Source: Euryodendron excelsum (taxonomy: Eukaryota > Streptophyta > Magnoliopsida > Ericales > Pentaphylacaceae). Taken from it: 64,000 nucleotides of DNA. Made by a program: the position numbers and the translations under genes. Where the stretch lies: contig CM065397.1 in assembly GCA_033060915.1 (NCBI GenBank), forward strand, positions 17,287,501-17,351,500, written 5' to 3'. This document shows positions 51,056 to 62,100 of this stretch, in pieces. Position 1 is the first letter of the stretch. Every line of letters starts with the position of its first letter. The notes below the pieces were generated by a model. The model was not told where the DNA came from and did not search any database. It saw nothing but the letters and a program-made list of their open reading frames with translations.

Positions 51056-51751
51056 TTCTGTGCAGCAATGATTCTTAACCCAAAACTCTCCCAAAACCTC
51101 TCCAAACATAACCAAACCTTCCTAACACTCTTAGGGCTCAAACATTAGCCTACAAGGATGACAATAACTCAAAATGGGAAAGAAAGAACAATTAAATGAA
51201 ATAGATCTAAGGTTTTAGAAACCCAAGCCCTAATTTGTATAAATTGGGGGATTTCAATTCCAAACTCTCAAATCCTACAATGGGGTTTACAATGCTCAAG
51301 ATTCAATCTATTTGGGACTCAAATGAGTCCCCTAGAACAACCCAATATCACAACTCATCAAGATACATGCATATACATATACAATTTGTAAAAAGAAATA
51401 GAGCTTACCTCTCTTCAAGCTTGCTCAAGCCTCCCATGACTTCTCTTGACTTGGGTGGAGGCTCTCCAAGTTCTCTCTCTTCCTTCAATCTCCTCCCTCC
51501 TCTTTCTCTTCTCCTCTTCTCTCTCTCTTCTTCTCCCAAACGGTTGGGTGTATGTGTGTGTATATGGGTGGGTGGGTTTGTGTATATAAGATGATACACA
51601 TACGAAATAATCCCATGTGTCTCACCCTATAGGCTTAAGTTACAACATGACTTCTAATTGGTCAACTTGACCCAAATGCACATTAGAATAATATTAAATT
51701 TAAAGAAATATACAAATAGAGAAATTAATGGGTTCAGGGTACTACATTTCC

Positions 51752-51961
51752 ACTCTGCAAGAACTCCAAATCATTCTCTTAAAGATCATCCTCTTCATCA
51801 TAAATGATCCGCTTGCCTCGAAATGACTTGGGCCAATAGGGAAATCCTAATTCATTGGGTCTTTCGATCCAATCAAATAGAAAGCCCCAAGGGCACCATA
51901 TTCTAGGAGCCCAAATTGTGTGATTGAATAAATCCTCCTCTATCTGTTGTGGGTCAAGGGC
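51752..51961 (-). pseudogene. ycf2: Nuclear plastid DNA: ycf2 fragment from near the C-terminus
   Basis: Minus-strand translation gives [38 protein letters not shown] and [13 protein letters not shown], a stop, then ENDLEFLQSG: the distal part of Ycf2. A CAA-to-TAA change makes the stop. On the minus strand this distal piece precedes the proximal piece (48127-48500), the reverse of the order in a real ycf2 gene. Not functional. Confidence 0.88.
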
Positions 51962-52755
51962 TGTTCGATATTATGATTAGATTTCATCTTTCTAGATGTT
52001 CGAAAGTATTGAAGTTGTAAACTACATTAACTTTGCTATTGCTATTTTCAATTTAAAAGTCTATTGAAATTTTCTAGCTTTTTAACTTTGTTGATTACGT
52101 GCATGGAATAATAAAGCAAAGGTGTACATATCTATATTAATTTTTTAGTTGGATAAATTGAGACAAAATTAGTTACAAGGTCATTACAGATTTATCAACA
52201 AAAATTATTGTTGGTAAATCTCATTGCATATTTTGATACGAAAAAATACAGCTGCCAAACTTAGCAAAATTTACTTTTCAAACGAATCTATATTGTCTAA
52301 TAATAATACTCACTTTTTTGCAAGGAAATTCAATTGTCAAAAAATGTTGGATAATTAAGAAATCACTAATAAAGTTTTAGCATGAAAAAAATAGTTCCAA
52401 AATATAGTTTTTGGTGTCAAAATTTGTTGTTGACAATTCTTTATTTTTCAGTGACAATTTTATTTGGTCTGTAAAGTAGTTACTTACAATTCTATCTTTA
52501 CCAGTTTAGCAACCAAAGTATACCTTTTTTTGACAATATTACAGGCTTTTCCCAACAAAAAAAAATGGTCACTATTAACCATGGATTATTTCATCACAAA
52601 AAGCTCACATTTACCAATGAATCAAAATTATGTTACTCCAGAGTATCCCGAATGGGGATTTAGCAATGAACCAACAAAAAGTTTTAGTTGCTAAAGACTT
52701 TTTGTGATGATTTTTAATGTTTTAGGGACTAACTTTTTGGTCCCAAAATAACAAT
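51962..52755. other. CACTA right subterminal region
   Basis: AT-rich, with recurrent TTGTTGACAATTC, AGTGACAATTTT, TTAGTTGCTAAAGAC and TTAGGGACTAAC blocks typical of subterminal repeats. No gene. Confidence 0.5.
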
Positions 52756-52767
52756 TTTATTGTAGTG
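52756..52767 (-). repeat. Right terminal inverted repeat of the CACTA element
   Basis: Reverse complement CACTACAATAAA; it keeps the intact CACTA terminus. Confidence 0.65.
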
Positions 52768-53110
52768 AAATCAAAAAGTATTATCTCAACCCCACTATAT
52801 TTCTTAACTTTAATACTACTTCATTCAATTCTTCTTTTGAAGTTTGAAGTTAGGCACTTCTTAATTTCATAAACGTAGTTCAAATTAGTCTCAACAATTA
52901 ACATGTCAACCACATACAAATAACGCCACCATATCCACCTATACACTTAGACTGAATGCATTTACCCGCATTATCATGTCTAAAGTTATAACAAATCTAA
53001 AGTCTCATGCCATTGTTCCAATACCTGTTTAAGGTTAACTAGAGAGTTTACCATTCTTCCAAATTTTCTATCAATTAATATATCCTTTATGATTCTTTAT
53101 TAACAAAACC
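52768..53110 (-). pseudogene. Copia pol fragment, reverse transcriptase region (element 1, right half)
   Basis: Minus-strand translation gives NSLVNLKQVLEQWHETLDLL, then in another frame YVVDMLIVETNLNYVYEIKK followed by CLTSNF. This is the copia reverse transcriptase around the YVDD box, here changed to YVVD. The downstream part of the gene is at 37310-38014, on the other side of the CACTA-ended block. Stops and frameshifts show it is dead. Confidence 0.72.
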
Positions 53111-53494
53111 TTACAATCAATATTGAAATTTTCTTTTCAATATAATCATATTCAAAACAGCATAACTCATACTAAGTTGAGCATCTATCTCAATAAAGTA
53201 CTTACAATCAATGAATGATTTAACCATGCACGAAACATTTTACTAATGAAGAATACAAAAGATAAATCAGTAGGTCATATGCCAAAACATAATAAACACC
53301 TCTCAATCAATAGATGCATCCACCAAATGCAATTATAGCTCTATTAACAAAGATTAAAAAAAAAAAAAAAAGATACATGTGACTTTTTCATGGTAATACA
53401 TTTTGCGTAGTTGATTAAACAAAATCATAAACTACAAATGTTCCAAGTGAGCATTTATATTCCATATAAAAATCATGCTTTCATAACTTGTGAC
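53111..53494. other. AT-rich DNA between copia 1 and LTR insertion 2
   Basis: Possibly decayed upstream copia sequence; no conserved protein block could be read. It ends in GTGAC (53490-53494), the target duplication of LTR insertion 2. Confidence 0.4.
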
Positions 53495-53699
53495 TGTAAG
53501 GACTCCATTTTTGATCGCTCGGCAGTCTACACTCCGTCCAGACTTGTTTTCAAGTCATTGTGGGCATATTCCTATCGAAACCAATTCTCTAGGTCCAAAT
53601 CCCGTCTGTCCATCGCTTCGCGGGCCTGTCAGGCCCAAATAGAGGCAAAATGACCAAAATACCCTTAGGAGCATTGTCCTTTCTTATTCCAATTCCAAT

Positions 53700-54212
53700 C
53701 CCACTCTCGAGACAGTTTATTCCTCGAGACGGTTCCAATCCAGGCACGTCTTTTCGAAGACGGTAAGACCCCTTTCGAACCCCACTCTCGAGACGATTCC
53801 AATCCAGGCACGTCTTTTCGGAGACGATAAGTCCCCTTTCCAACCCCACTCTCAAGACGGTTTATTCCTCGAGACGGTTCCAATCCAGGCACGTCTTTTC
53901 GGAGACGGTAAAACCCCTTTCCAACCCCACTGTCGAGACAGTTTATTCCTCGAGACGGTTCCAATCCAGGCACGTCTTTTCGAAAACGGTAAGACCCCTT
54001 TCCAACCCCTCTCTCGAGACAGTTTATTCCTCGAGACGGTTCCAATCCAGGCATGTCTTTTCGAAGATGGTAAGACCCCTTTCCAATCCCTCTCTCGAGA
54101 CAGTTTATTCCTCGAGACGGTTTCAATCCAGGTTCGTCTTTTCGAAGACGGTAAGTCCCCTTTCCAATCCCTCTCTCAAGACAGTTTATTTCTTGAGGCG
54201 GTCCGAGTAGCA
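53700..54212. repeat. 81-bp tandem repeat, about six copies
   Basis: GTTTATTCCTCGAGACGG-type starts occur at 53860, 53941, 54022, 54103 and 54184, spaced exactly 81 bp, plus one at 53715 after a copy with an internal deletion. Because 81 is a multiple of three, the minus strand stays open over 182 codons with a 27-residue period; this follows from the repeat length and is not evidence of a protein. Confidence 0.9.
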
Positions 54213-54419
54213 AAACTACTCACAAAACCGTTAGAGTAACGGAAATACTCACAAATAGGTCGATATAGGGAATTGCCAACAAACTCCTGTGTCACGATGA
54301 CCACTGTCAGAGTGGCGGAAACACTCAAAACCCAGGTCAACACCAGTGTCTGTTAGCCCACTTCGGTGAAAAATGACCAAACTGCCCTTTGGACCTTTTC
54401 CGAGACTTTCCGGTCAAGA

Positions 54420-54960
54420 TGACCATTTTGCCCCTAGGCATCCAAAGGCCCCGGGAACCACACCGGCTCTGGGTATCAAACCGGTAACCTCCCGAGATTA
54501 CTTCTTATAGTATTCTCAACCTTTCTTTACCTTTCCGGATCATTCCAAGTCAGTTCCGGCCAACTCGGTACGAAATGACTGTTTTGCCCCTCGTGGGCCG
54601 GTCTCCTTTTCCGACCACACCGGCTCCGGGTATCAAACCGGTAACCTCCCAAGAATGCTTCTTGTAGTATTCTCAGCCTTTCCTTATCTTTCTGGATCAT
54701 TCCGAGTCAGTTCCGGCCAACCCGGTGCGAAATGATCGTTTTGCCCCTGGTGGGCCGGTCACCTCTTCTAACCACACCGGCTCTGGGAATCAAGCCGGCA
54801 ACCTCTGGGAACATTCTAAATAATGTTTTCAAATCCCAAGTCTTCTTCCGGGACAGTCCGAGTCTGTCCCGGCAGTTTCCCGGTCCGATTGACCGTTTTG
54901 CCCCTAAAGGCCTGGTCAACCTTTCCGACATATCTTATCCTCATTTCAAGTCAAATACCT
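54420..54960. repeat. 157-bp tandem repeat, three to four copies
   Basis: GACC(A/G)TTTTGCCCCT-type starts occur at 54421, 54577, 54734 and 54891. The copies share CCACACCGGCTC(T/C)GGG and GTATTCTCA(A/G)CCTTTC. The last copy is more diverged. Confidence 0.8.
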
Positions 54961-55157
54961 CCAGAACACTATTTTAAGTGTTCCTGCTCTTTTCCGGCCT
55001 TCCGGGTCATTCCCGGCTCCTTCAAAGCATTCCCGAACTTTCCGAAGCCACTCCTAGTGAAGCCAGGCTAAAAATTGCATGGTAGTCACTAGTACAGGCG
55101 CCCAAATCTAGTTAAAGATACGATGCTTGCCGACCTTAAACATTTCTTAAATGGCTG

Positions 55158-55176
55158 GCGCCACTCCTAGTGGCGC
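55158..55176. repeat. Palindrome next to the promoter of LTR insertion 2
   Basis: Arms GCGCCACT and AGTGGCGC (8 bp, perfect) around CCT, about 55 bp upstream of the TATA box. A similar, weaker CCACTCCTAGTG occurs about 115 bp further upstream. Confidence 0.8.
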
Positions 55177-55231
55177 TAGTGTAAACTTTGGCCTGACGCC
55201 ACTACAACAGGCGCCAGTGTTGTCCAACCTC

Positions 55232-55239
55232 TATAAATA
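55232..55239 (+). promoter_or_regulatory. TATA box of LTR insertion 2
   Basis: CTCTATAAATACAGAG, matching the minus-strand TATA of insertion 1. It fixes the LTR orientation as plus. Confidence 0.6.
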
Positions 55240-58200
55240 CAGAGCCTCATTCAATGTGAAAAGGATCCGTAAACTCAACCTAAAAATCCTATATTTCGAT
55301 ATACAGAGCTCGAACACTCCCTAAACCCTAGCCTCCTTAGGTTTTCCAAACCCTAGCCACTATACACTAAACCCTGGCCTCCTATACACTTATACACTCC
55401 CCCATACGCTCATACACTAACCTTCAACCCTACTTCAAAGACTTGAAGAGCTGTCATCTAAAGCTTGAAGACAACTCTTGAAGATTAAAGACGAAGACCA
55501 AAGATCGAAGACAAGCAAGGCGCGCAAAATAAACAAGACATACGGTAAGCTCCCTATTTAAATTTCCGCACTTCCCCCCTCTCTCTTCTCTCTCCTAACC
55601 CACTTGGGTTTTCTCTATTTTAATCCCCCATCTCTTTCCCCCCCTTTCTTTGCATGCTTGAAATAAGGGGATTCCCGGTCCATGTGTAGGATTGGGCTAT
55701 TGGAGAGTCACCGTGTCGGGGGCTTTCTTCTAGTCTAACCAGAGACCACGTGGGTCCGGCCCCCTTGATTATGTGGTGAAGCCTTAACCTTGTATGTTCA
55801 CGACCCCAAATTGCATTGTGCATATCATAGTTTTGCATCTTCCAAAATTCGTTTTCAAACTCGTTTTCAAAATCGTTCTCAAACTTGTTTTCAAAATTGC
55901 ATCAAAATCTCTTTTTCAAAAACTTGTTTTCAAAATCACAATTCTAGGGTGATTCTAGTCTTTCCATGGCTAGAGTTGCTTTAGGAAAGTGTTACATTTA
56001 AAGTGACCAATACGATCCATATTTTCAAATCTTCTTGTTTTCAAAACCGCTTTCCTAAAGTGGTTCTAGCCCTCTTATGGTTAGAATTGCTTTAGGAAAG
56101 TGAGATGTTTTTACACCTTCTAAAAACTCTCTTTTCAAAAAGTCTTTCTTCCTAAAAATCTCTTTTTCAACATACTTTCCTAAAACTCTTCTCTCCAAAA
56201 TTGTTTTCAAAAACTCCCTTCCAAAATCTATTTTTCAAAACCTCATTTTTTAACTCCTTTCCAAAACGCTATCTTCAAAATCCACTTTCTAAAAACACTC
56301 CCTAAAGTTCTTTCTAAAAACTCTCTTCCCAAAATCTTCCTTCTAGAAACTCTCCTCTAGGGTTTTCCTTCTAAAACTTGTTTCCAAAAAACACGCTTTC
56401 CAAAAACTCCTTCTCTTTAAAATCTCTTTCCAAAAACTTATCCCTATTATTTTCTTCCAAAAACTCGTTTCCAAAAATATACTTTTCAAAAATCTCTTTC
56501 CTTAAAGCCCAAGTCAAGCCCTAGAGCTAACCATTAGGAAACCCTAATTTTCTTCCCAAAAACATGATTTTCAAACTTTGCCTCGAACCCAGATTTTCAA
56601 AATCTCTCGTTTTCTATATCTAAACTATACATGTTTCCAAAACCTATTTTCTACGTCGAAACTAAAATTTTCCAAATCTAGGGTTTCTAGAATCTCCCTT
56701 TCCAAATCCTATCTTCCCTTTAGGAAACCAAATCAGATCTTCCCATTTAGGAAACCAAATCCAATCCTTTCCTAATCCAACTCTTTCCTAACTCAAATCT
56801 TTCTTAAATTTTCACTTTTCTAAATCTTAAGTTTCCAAAACTTAAACATAAAAATCTTTCCTAAATTTTAAAACTCAATCTTTTCTAAATTCAACTCTCT
56901 CCTAATTTCCCACCTTCCTAAACCATAAGTTTCCCAAAACTTTCAAATCTTTCTTTAAACATTAAGCTTTCAAATCTTTCCTAATTCCACCCTTCCCTAA
57001 TTCTACCTTCTTTTCAAATCTAAGCTTTCAAACCTTTCCTAACCTTAAGATTTTCTAAAACCCTAAAACTTTATAAATTTCAAATCTTTCTAAATTCAAT
57101 GTTTTCTAAATTCAAAACTTTTTTAAATTCCAAACTTTCTTAATTCAAACATTTTCTAAATTGAAAACTTTCCTTTTTCAAATCTTTCTTAAAACGAAAC
57201 TTTCCTACTTTCAAAACTTTCATTTTTCAAAACTTTCTAAATTCAAAGCTATCCAATTTTCAAAACTTTCCTAAGTTGAAGCTTTCTTAATTCAAAACTT
57301 TCCTAATCTCGAAACTTTCTTAATTTGGAAACTTCCCTAAGTTGAAACTTTCTTAATTCGAAACTTTCCAAAAATGAAACTTTCCGAATTTGAAACCTTC
57401 CTAAATCGGACCTTTCCTAATTCGAATATCTCCTAAATCCAGTCCTTTCCAATCTTCCAAGTCCAACATTTGAGTCCAATCTTTCTTAATCTCAAGTCCT
57501 TTCTTTCCTAAGTCTAGGTTTCTTAAACCTTCTCTTTCCAAAACAAGTTCAAATCTATCTTTTCAAATCAAAGTCCAATATTCTCAATTTCAATTTCCAA
57601 TCTCCTCTTTTAATTTCAAATTAAATTCAATTTCCAATTCAATTTCCTTCTTCAAATCAATCTCTTTTCAATCGGACTCTGGTCCGAACTACGACTGACC
57701 TGATTTCCCCAAAGGGATACGTAGGCAACCTTCATAGGTGCGGTCACAACACTATTTAAACTTTCAATTCCACTCTCATGGGTGCGGTCTCCACATCTTT
57801 CAAATATCAAATTCCAATCTGTTTTCAAAATTCCAATTTTAAAATTTCTATTTTCAAATTCCTATTTCCAAATTCTCAAACTTTCCAATTTCAATTCCAT
57901 CTCTTCAAATCTATTTTCAAATCAATTTCTTTTCAAATTTATTTCCAAATTTATTTTTCAATTCTCTTAACTTGCACTTGCATCCCATGCATCATTTCTT
58001 TTCAAACATTGTTTTTCAAAGTGGATAGGATTGGTTAATAGTTAGTTGAAGACTCTCGTAAGTGAAGCTAGGGTAGATTGACATGTAGGTACCGAAAGGG
58101 CGGGGTAGGGTGATAGCTTAGTGCGTCTTCCTTACACGTAACCAACCTCCGAACCTAGGATCACTGATTTCAAAGACTAAAAAGGAGTTATTTTTCAAAA

Positions 58201-58511
58201 AGGGCTAAATGTTTTCCAAAGGTTGCCAAACAACCTGTTTTCTTAAAGAGCAGATATTTTCAAAATCGTTTTCCAAAAACCCTAAGTGTAGTCTTCGGAT
58301 TATTCTTAGTTTTTAGGTGACCTAACTCACCTTAGTCAAGTTAGGTGGCGACTTCGAATCTTTTTCAAAAGCCCTTTATTCAAATCCATTTTCAATTCAA
58401 ACCTAGTCGCACTCATTCTTCTAGAAGGGTGAGTTCTAACGAGAGAGTACAGCATTTTTCCCACTTGTGTGAGTATTCCTCGAGTGCAAAAAATCTGGGC
58501 GCGACAGTGAC

Positions 58512-58994
58512 CATTTAGATGCATATACACAAAGAAATGTTAGCCTAACAGTATACATTCTATCAATGCTCTATTTCACAACTCACACTATAAAGAATAG
58601 CAATTTCACAACTTTCTCCCATATCTTTATCTATATATTTACATAGAATTTATTTCATGCAATTAAAATTCATATTATTCATCTTACATAATTCATCATG
58701 TAGATAGAATTTATATCATGTAAATCATGACTTGTATCATAAAACCAACAAATCAAATTTCATTTTTAAAAAGAAAACATGACATAAATAAGAATAAAAA
58801 AGACACTATATTCCATAAAAGATACGAAAACAAGTAAGAACTTGTGGATCAATCATGTAACTGACACAAACAAAGAAATATAGTAAATAAAATGAAGAAT
58901 ATTGATGTAATCAAATACCTTGATGTCAAGTCTAGAAAATTTTAGTGTATATAATATATTATAGTATCAATGTATATAATATATTATAGGGATT
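58512..58994. other. AT-rich spacer before copia element 2
   Basis: No gene seen. The last part holds a doubled GTATATAATATATTATAG block just before the copia LTR. Confidence 0.5.
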
Positions 58995-59154
58995 TGATAT
59001 TGTAGGGATTTACTTTCCTAGTTTAGGCTTTCTTGTTCAGCACTCCTCACTGTGCTTTATATATATTGTATTTCTATTTGGTTATTTATTAATTTAACAC
59101 AGAGATTATTCTCTCAAATTCTCTATCTCCTATCTCTTGTACATTATTCTAACA
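58995..59154 (+). repeat. 5' LTR of copia element 2
   Basis: It starts TGATATTGTAGGG and ends CATTATTCTAACA, with TG...CA ends and 160 bp. It is followed at once by a primer binding site. A TATATATT sequence near 59060 could serve as its promoter. No matching 3' LTR was found. Confidence 0.7.
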
Positions 59155-59167
59155 TGGTATCAAAGCT
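59155..59167 (+). other. Primer binding site of copia element 2
   Basis: TGGTATCAAAGCT, close to the initiator-tRNA-Met complement TGGTATCAGAGC used by most plant copia elements. Confidence 0.75.
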
Positions 59168-62100
59168 ATAAGCTCCTACAACCTCTACACCTTATTTCCG
59201 CAACCTTAATCTGCTATCTTTTTATGATCTACTTGCAATTTCTACTACTATTCTACTAATGTGCCTCAAAATCACCATCTTTACTATTCTTGAGACTTTT
59301 TCTGTGTTGCTGTCAATACCCTATTCTGCCTGGATTTGAAATCCAACCATACCATCAGATTCATCTTTGAAATTCGAGTCCAACCATACAAAAATCACCC
59401 CTAGAAAGCTCCGCACATGCCCCCATGCATCACCCAAAGAGAGGCATGTTAGATCCACTAGTAACCTTCTTGCCACACGCCCTCATACGTGCCCACGTGC
59501 CCCCACGCGCTCACCCAAGCGCACCTACCAGCCGCTGATGCCAACCCTAGTGACACTAGCCTTAAAGGCATTATCGTTGACATCACGTCCCAGTAGCTAC
59601 ACCGTCGTTGTCGCCACCAATCTACCTGAACCGATTCAGATCCCCTTTTTGGTCCTTTTCTTATCGATTCAGACCAGTTTTTAACTACTTCAAGCCTTCT
59701 AAATCTGATTCTGCAGTCTGTTTTGCCTGATTCTACTCTGTTACTGCTACTTTTCTCGCTTTGGATGCTTTTCAATAGCTGTTCTCTACTGTTTACGTTT
59801 TCGCTATCCCACATCTCTTCACTATGGATCATTTTAAGGTATCCAAGCACTATGTCACTGGAGATATTGAGGCACCCGTTAAAGGTGTAGCTAAAACGGC
59901 TACAGAATTCACTGAACGACTTGAGGAATGAGACAATAAGAATCATCATCTGGTTTTGAAATACGTCCATTCTTTCTATCGATCTTTAATTTGGATGCTT
60001 TGACACTTCTCACTCCATCTGAGCCTTTCTAGCCAACCGCTATACTATTGCAGACCTTGCTTGTCAGTACCCGTTTTTGATGTCCCTGTATCGTCTGAAA
60101 CAAGAATCTGATAGGTCTATTAATGCCTTCCTGTCTCATATGTATACTCTGTAAGACCAGTTGAGTCTGTCTGAGCTTACTTGGATCAACTCAACTGATG
60201 TTGTTCAGTTTTCCCTCTATTGTGATTAGCAGCGCTTGATTATGTTTCTTATGGCTCTTACTGATGTCTTCGAACCTGTTCAAGCCTCTCTTTTCCATCC
60301 TTGCCCTCTTCGTACATTGGAATAGGCTATTTCTGAGTTCTTATTTGAGGAGACTCATCTTGGTCTCATTCGGCCACCACATATGGATACAGTACTTACT
60401 ACATCTAATTCTCGCTTCTGAGGCTCCTCAGGTGGTTCTCGATGTTCTTCAGCTCCTGGTGGTTTTCGCAGGCCTCATACTCAGCCTTTTAGGACCTTTT
60501 TTCGATCCTCCTTCCCAATCTGATACTTGCATATTCTATCATGCCATTGACCTTCACCTACTTACTTGCCCCATTCGGATCTACAAGCACTGTCATCGAC
60601 GTGCCCCTGGTCACTATCTTGCTGATTGCCTTAAACATCTTTACAGCTGAGATCCTAGCTTTCAGTTTGTTATTGCCACTGCTGAGGATTCTGTTGTTCC
60701 TTCCTCTTTTGCTATGATCAGTGTCAGTTATCTTTTTATACTATTTCAATAGTTCATGTCTACCTCTGGTAATCCACCCTCTATTGCCTTATCTGCCACT
60801 TCAAGTATTTCTTTGTGGTTCTTTGATTCTAGGTATAGCAATTATATGATTTCTGAATTATCTGCCTTTTCTTTTAAATATTTTGTGTCTACTCTCCCTG
60901 TCATTTATATTGCTGATGAGTCTTATATAACTATTGATTATGTTCGTAAACATGGTCGTATTTTTCAATTCATTCACCTTCACATTCACCTGCCTACTCA
61001 GACTGCTACTTGCCACTCCTGTTGTTACTTCATCTGCTCTTAGCTCCTCTATTACACTTTGGCACTCGCGTTTAAGTCATGTTTCCTTAGGTCGTTTACC
61101 TTTTCTTTTGTCTAGCGTTGTGTTAGGTTATGTCCGTAATGAACACCTTGATTGTCTATCCTATCAACTTGCCAAATAACCAACTTTATCCTTTAATAAA
61201 AGTACTTCTTTCTCCTTAGTTCCTTTTGACTTAATTCACTCTGATGTTTGGGGCGCTCTCCCACTTCTACTATGGGAGGCTCCCAATATTTTGTTATATT
61301 TGTTAATGATTTCTCTAGATATACTTGGCTTTATCTCTTGCAAAATCCATCTCAACTTTAACAAACCTATTATGATTTTGGTCGCATGGTCAAAACACAA
61401 TTTTTCTATGACATCAAGGTCTTTTGATCTGACAATGCTGGGGAGTATGGTGATAGTTCTTTCTTGCCTTTCTTTGTGAGCATGTGATTGTTCATCATCG
61501 TTCTTGTCCCGGTACTTCACAACAAAATGGTCCTGTTGAACGAAAACATCATCATCTTCTTGATACTACTCATGCTCTTCTTATCTGATCTGCATCCTGT
61601 CCTGAACGGTTTTTGGGTGAAGCTACTCTTACTGCTACTTACACTATTAACCGTGTACTTTTTGCTCCTCTTGGTAACCTCACTCCCTATGAGTATCTGT
61701 ATGGTACTGATCCTAATTATCACTCTCTTCGTATTTTTGGGTATGCCTAGTTTGTCTTACTTCATCCTCATGAGCGTACCAAATTAGAGCCTCAAGCTTG
61801 CATTTGTTGCTTCTTCAACTATAGGATTAAGCACAAAGGTTATCATTGTTGAGATCCCTTGTCCAAATGTCTTCATATCTCTCGCTATGTTGTCTTCTAG
61901 AAACATAAGATGTTCTCCTCTTTATCTTCATTTCAATTATCCTCTCCTTCTGAATCTCCTTACTTCATTGATCCTACTATTGAGCTCTTTTCAGAGGATG
62001 TTGATGTACCTATTACTGTAACACCTGATGTACTTTCTGTTATATTCTATCCAAGGAGTCCCTGCCTGTTGATCCTACTCCTCCTGTTGACTCTCCTTCT

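Larger units (their letters stand above)
48501..51746 (-). mobile_element. LTR-only insertion 3 (3.2 kb) inside plastid-derived DNA
   Basis: Minus-strand ends are TGTAGTACCCTG and TTTCGGGGCGTGATA (the last CA changed to TA). TTTCC lies just outside both ends (48496-48500 and 51747-51751), an exact 5-bp target duplication. No gag, pol or internal LTR edge was seen, so it reads as a solo LTR. Inside are AAAGGTCACGC/TTTAGGCCAA-type repeats (49590-49860), a doubled block with TTTCGTGTCCCC/TTTCATGTCCCC (49885-50010), and repeated GTTCGAACGCC motifs (50870-51055). Confidence 0.75.
38015..52767 (+). mobile_element. CACTA (En/Spm-type) element remnant carrying nested insertions
   Basis: The left end reads AACTACAAGAAA (one change from CACTACAAGAAA). 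The right end, reverse complemented, reads CACTACAATAAA. Both subterminal regions carry repeated short blocks such as GCGACAAA, TTGCTAAA and GTGACTAAAG, as usual in this superfamily. A broken Ptta/En/Spm-like transposase lies at 44086-45810. The two flanks are halves of one copia pol gene, which supports a single insertion. The 3-bp flanks (TTA and AAA) do not match, so the target duplication is decayed or the ends are imprecise. Without the nested DNA it is about 6.3 kb. Confidence 0.65.
53495..58506 (+). mobile_element. LTR-only insertion 2 (giant solo LTR, 5.0 kb)
   Basis: The ends are TGTAAGGACTCC and TCTGGGCGCGACA; GTGAC lies directly outside both (53490-53494 and 58507-58511). Termini and inner motifs match insertion 1 in opposite orientation, including GACCGTTTTGCCCCT-type pieces, the TATA box and GGATACGTAGGCAACC-type sequence before the 3' part. 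No gag, pol or internal LTR edges are present. The part 55800-57970 is a long degenerate run of TTTTCAAA/CTTTCC/CCAAAA variants. Best read as a solo LTR of a Tat/Ogre-like gypsy family (inference). Confidence 0.78.

Noticed and set aside
53665..54213. 182-codon open frame on the minus strand with 27-residue repeats
   Set aside because: It is explained by an 81-bp tandem repeat whose length is divisible by three, inside an LTR.
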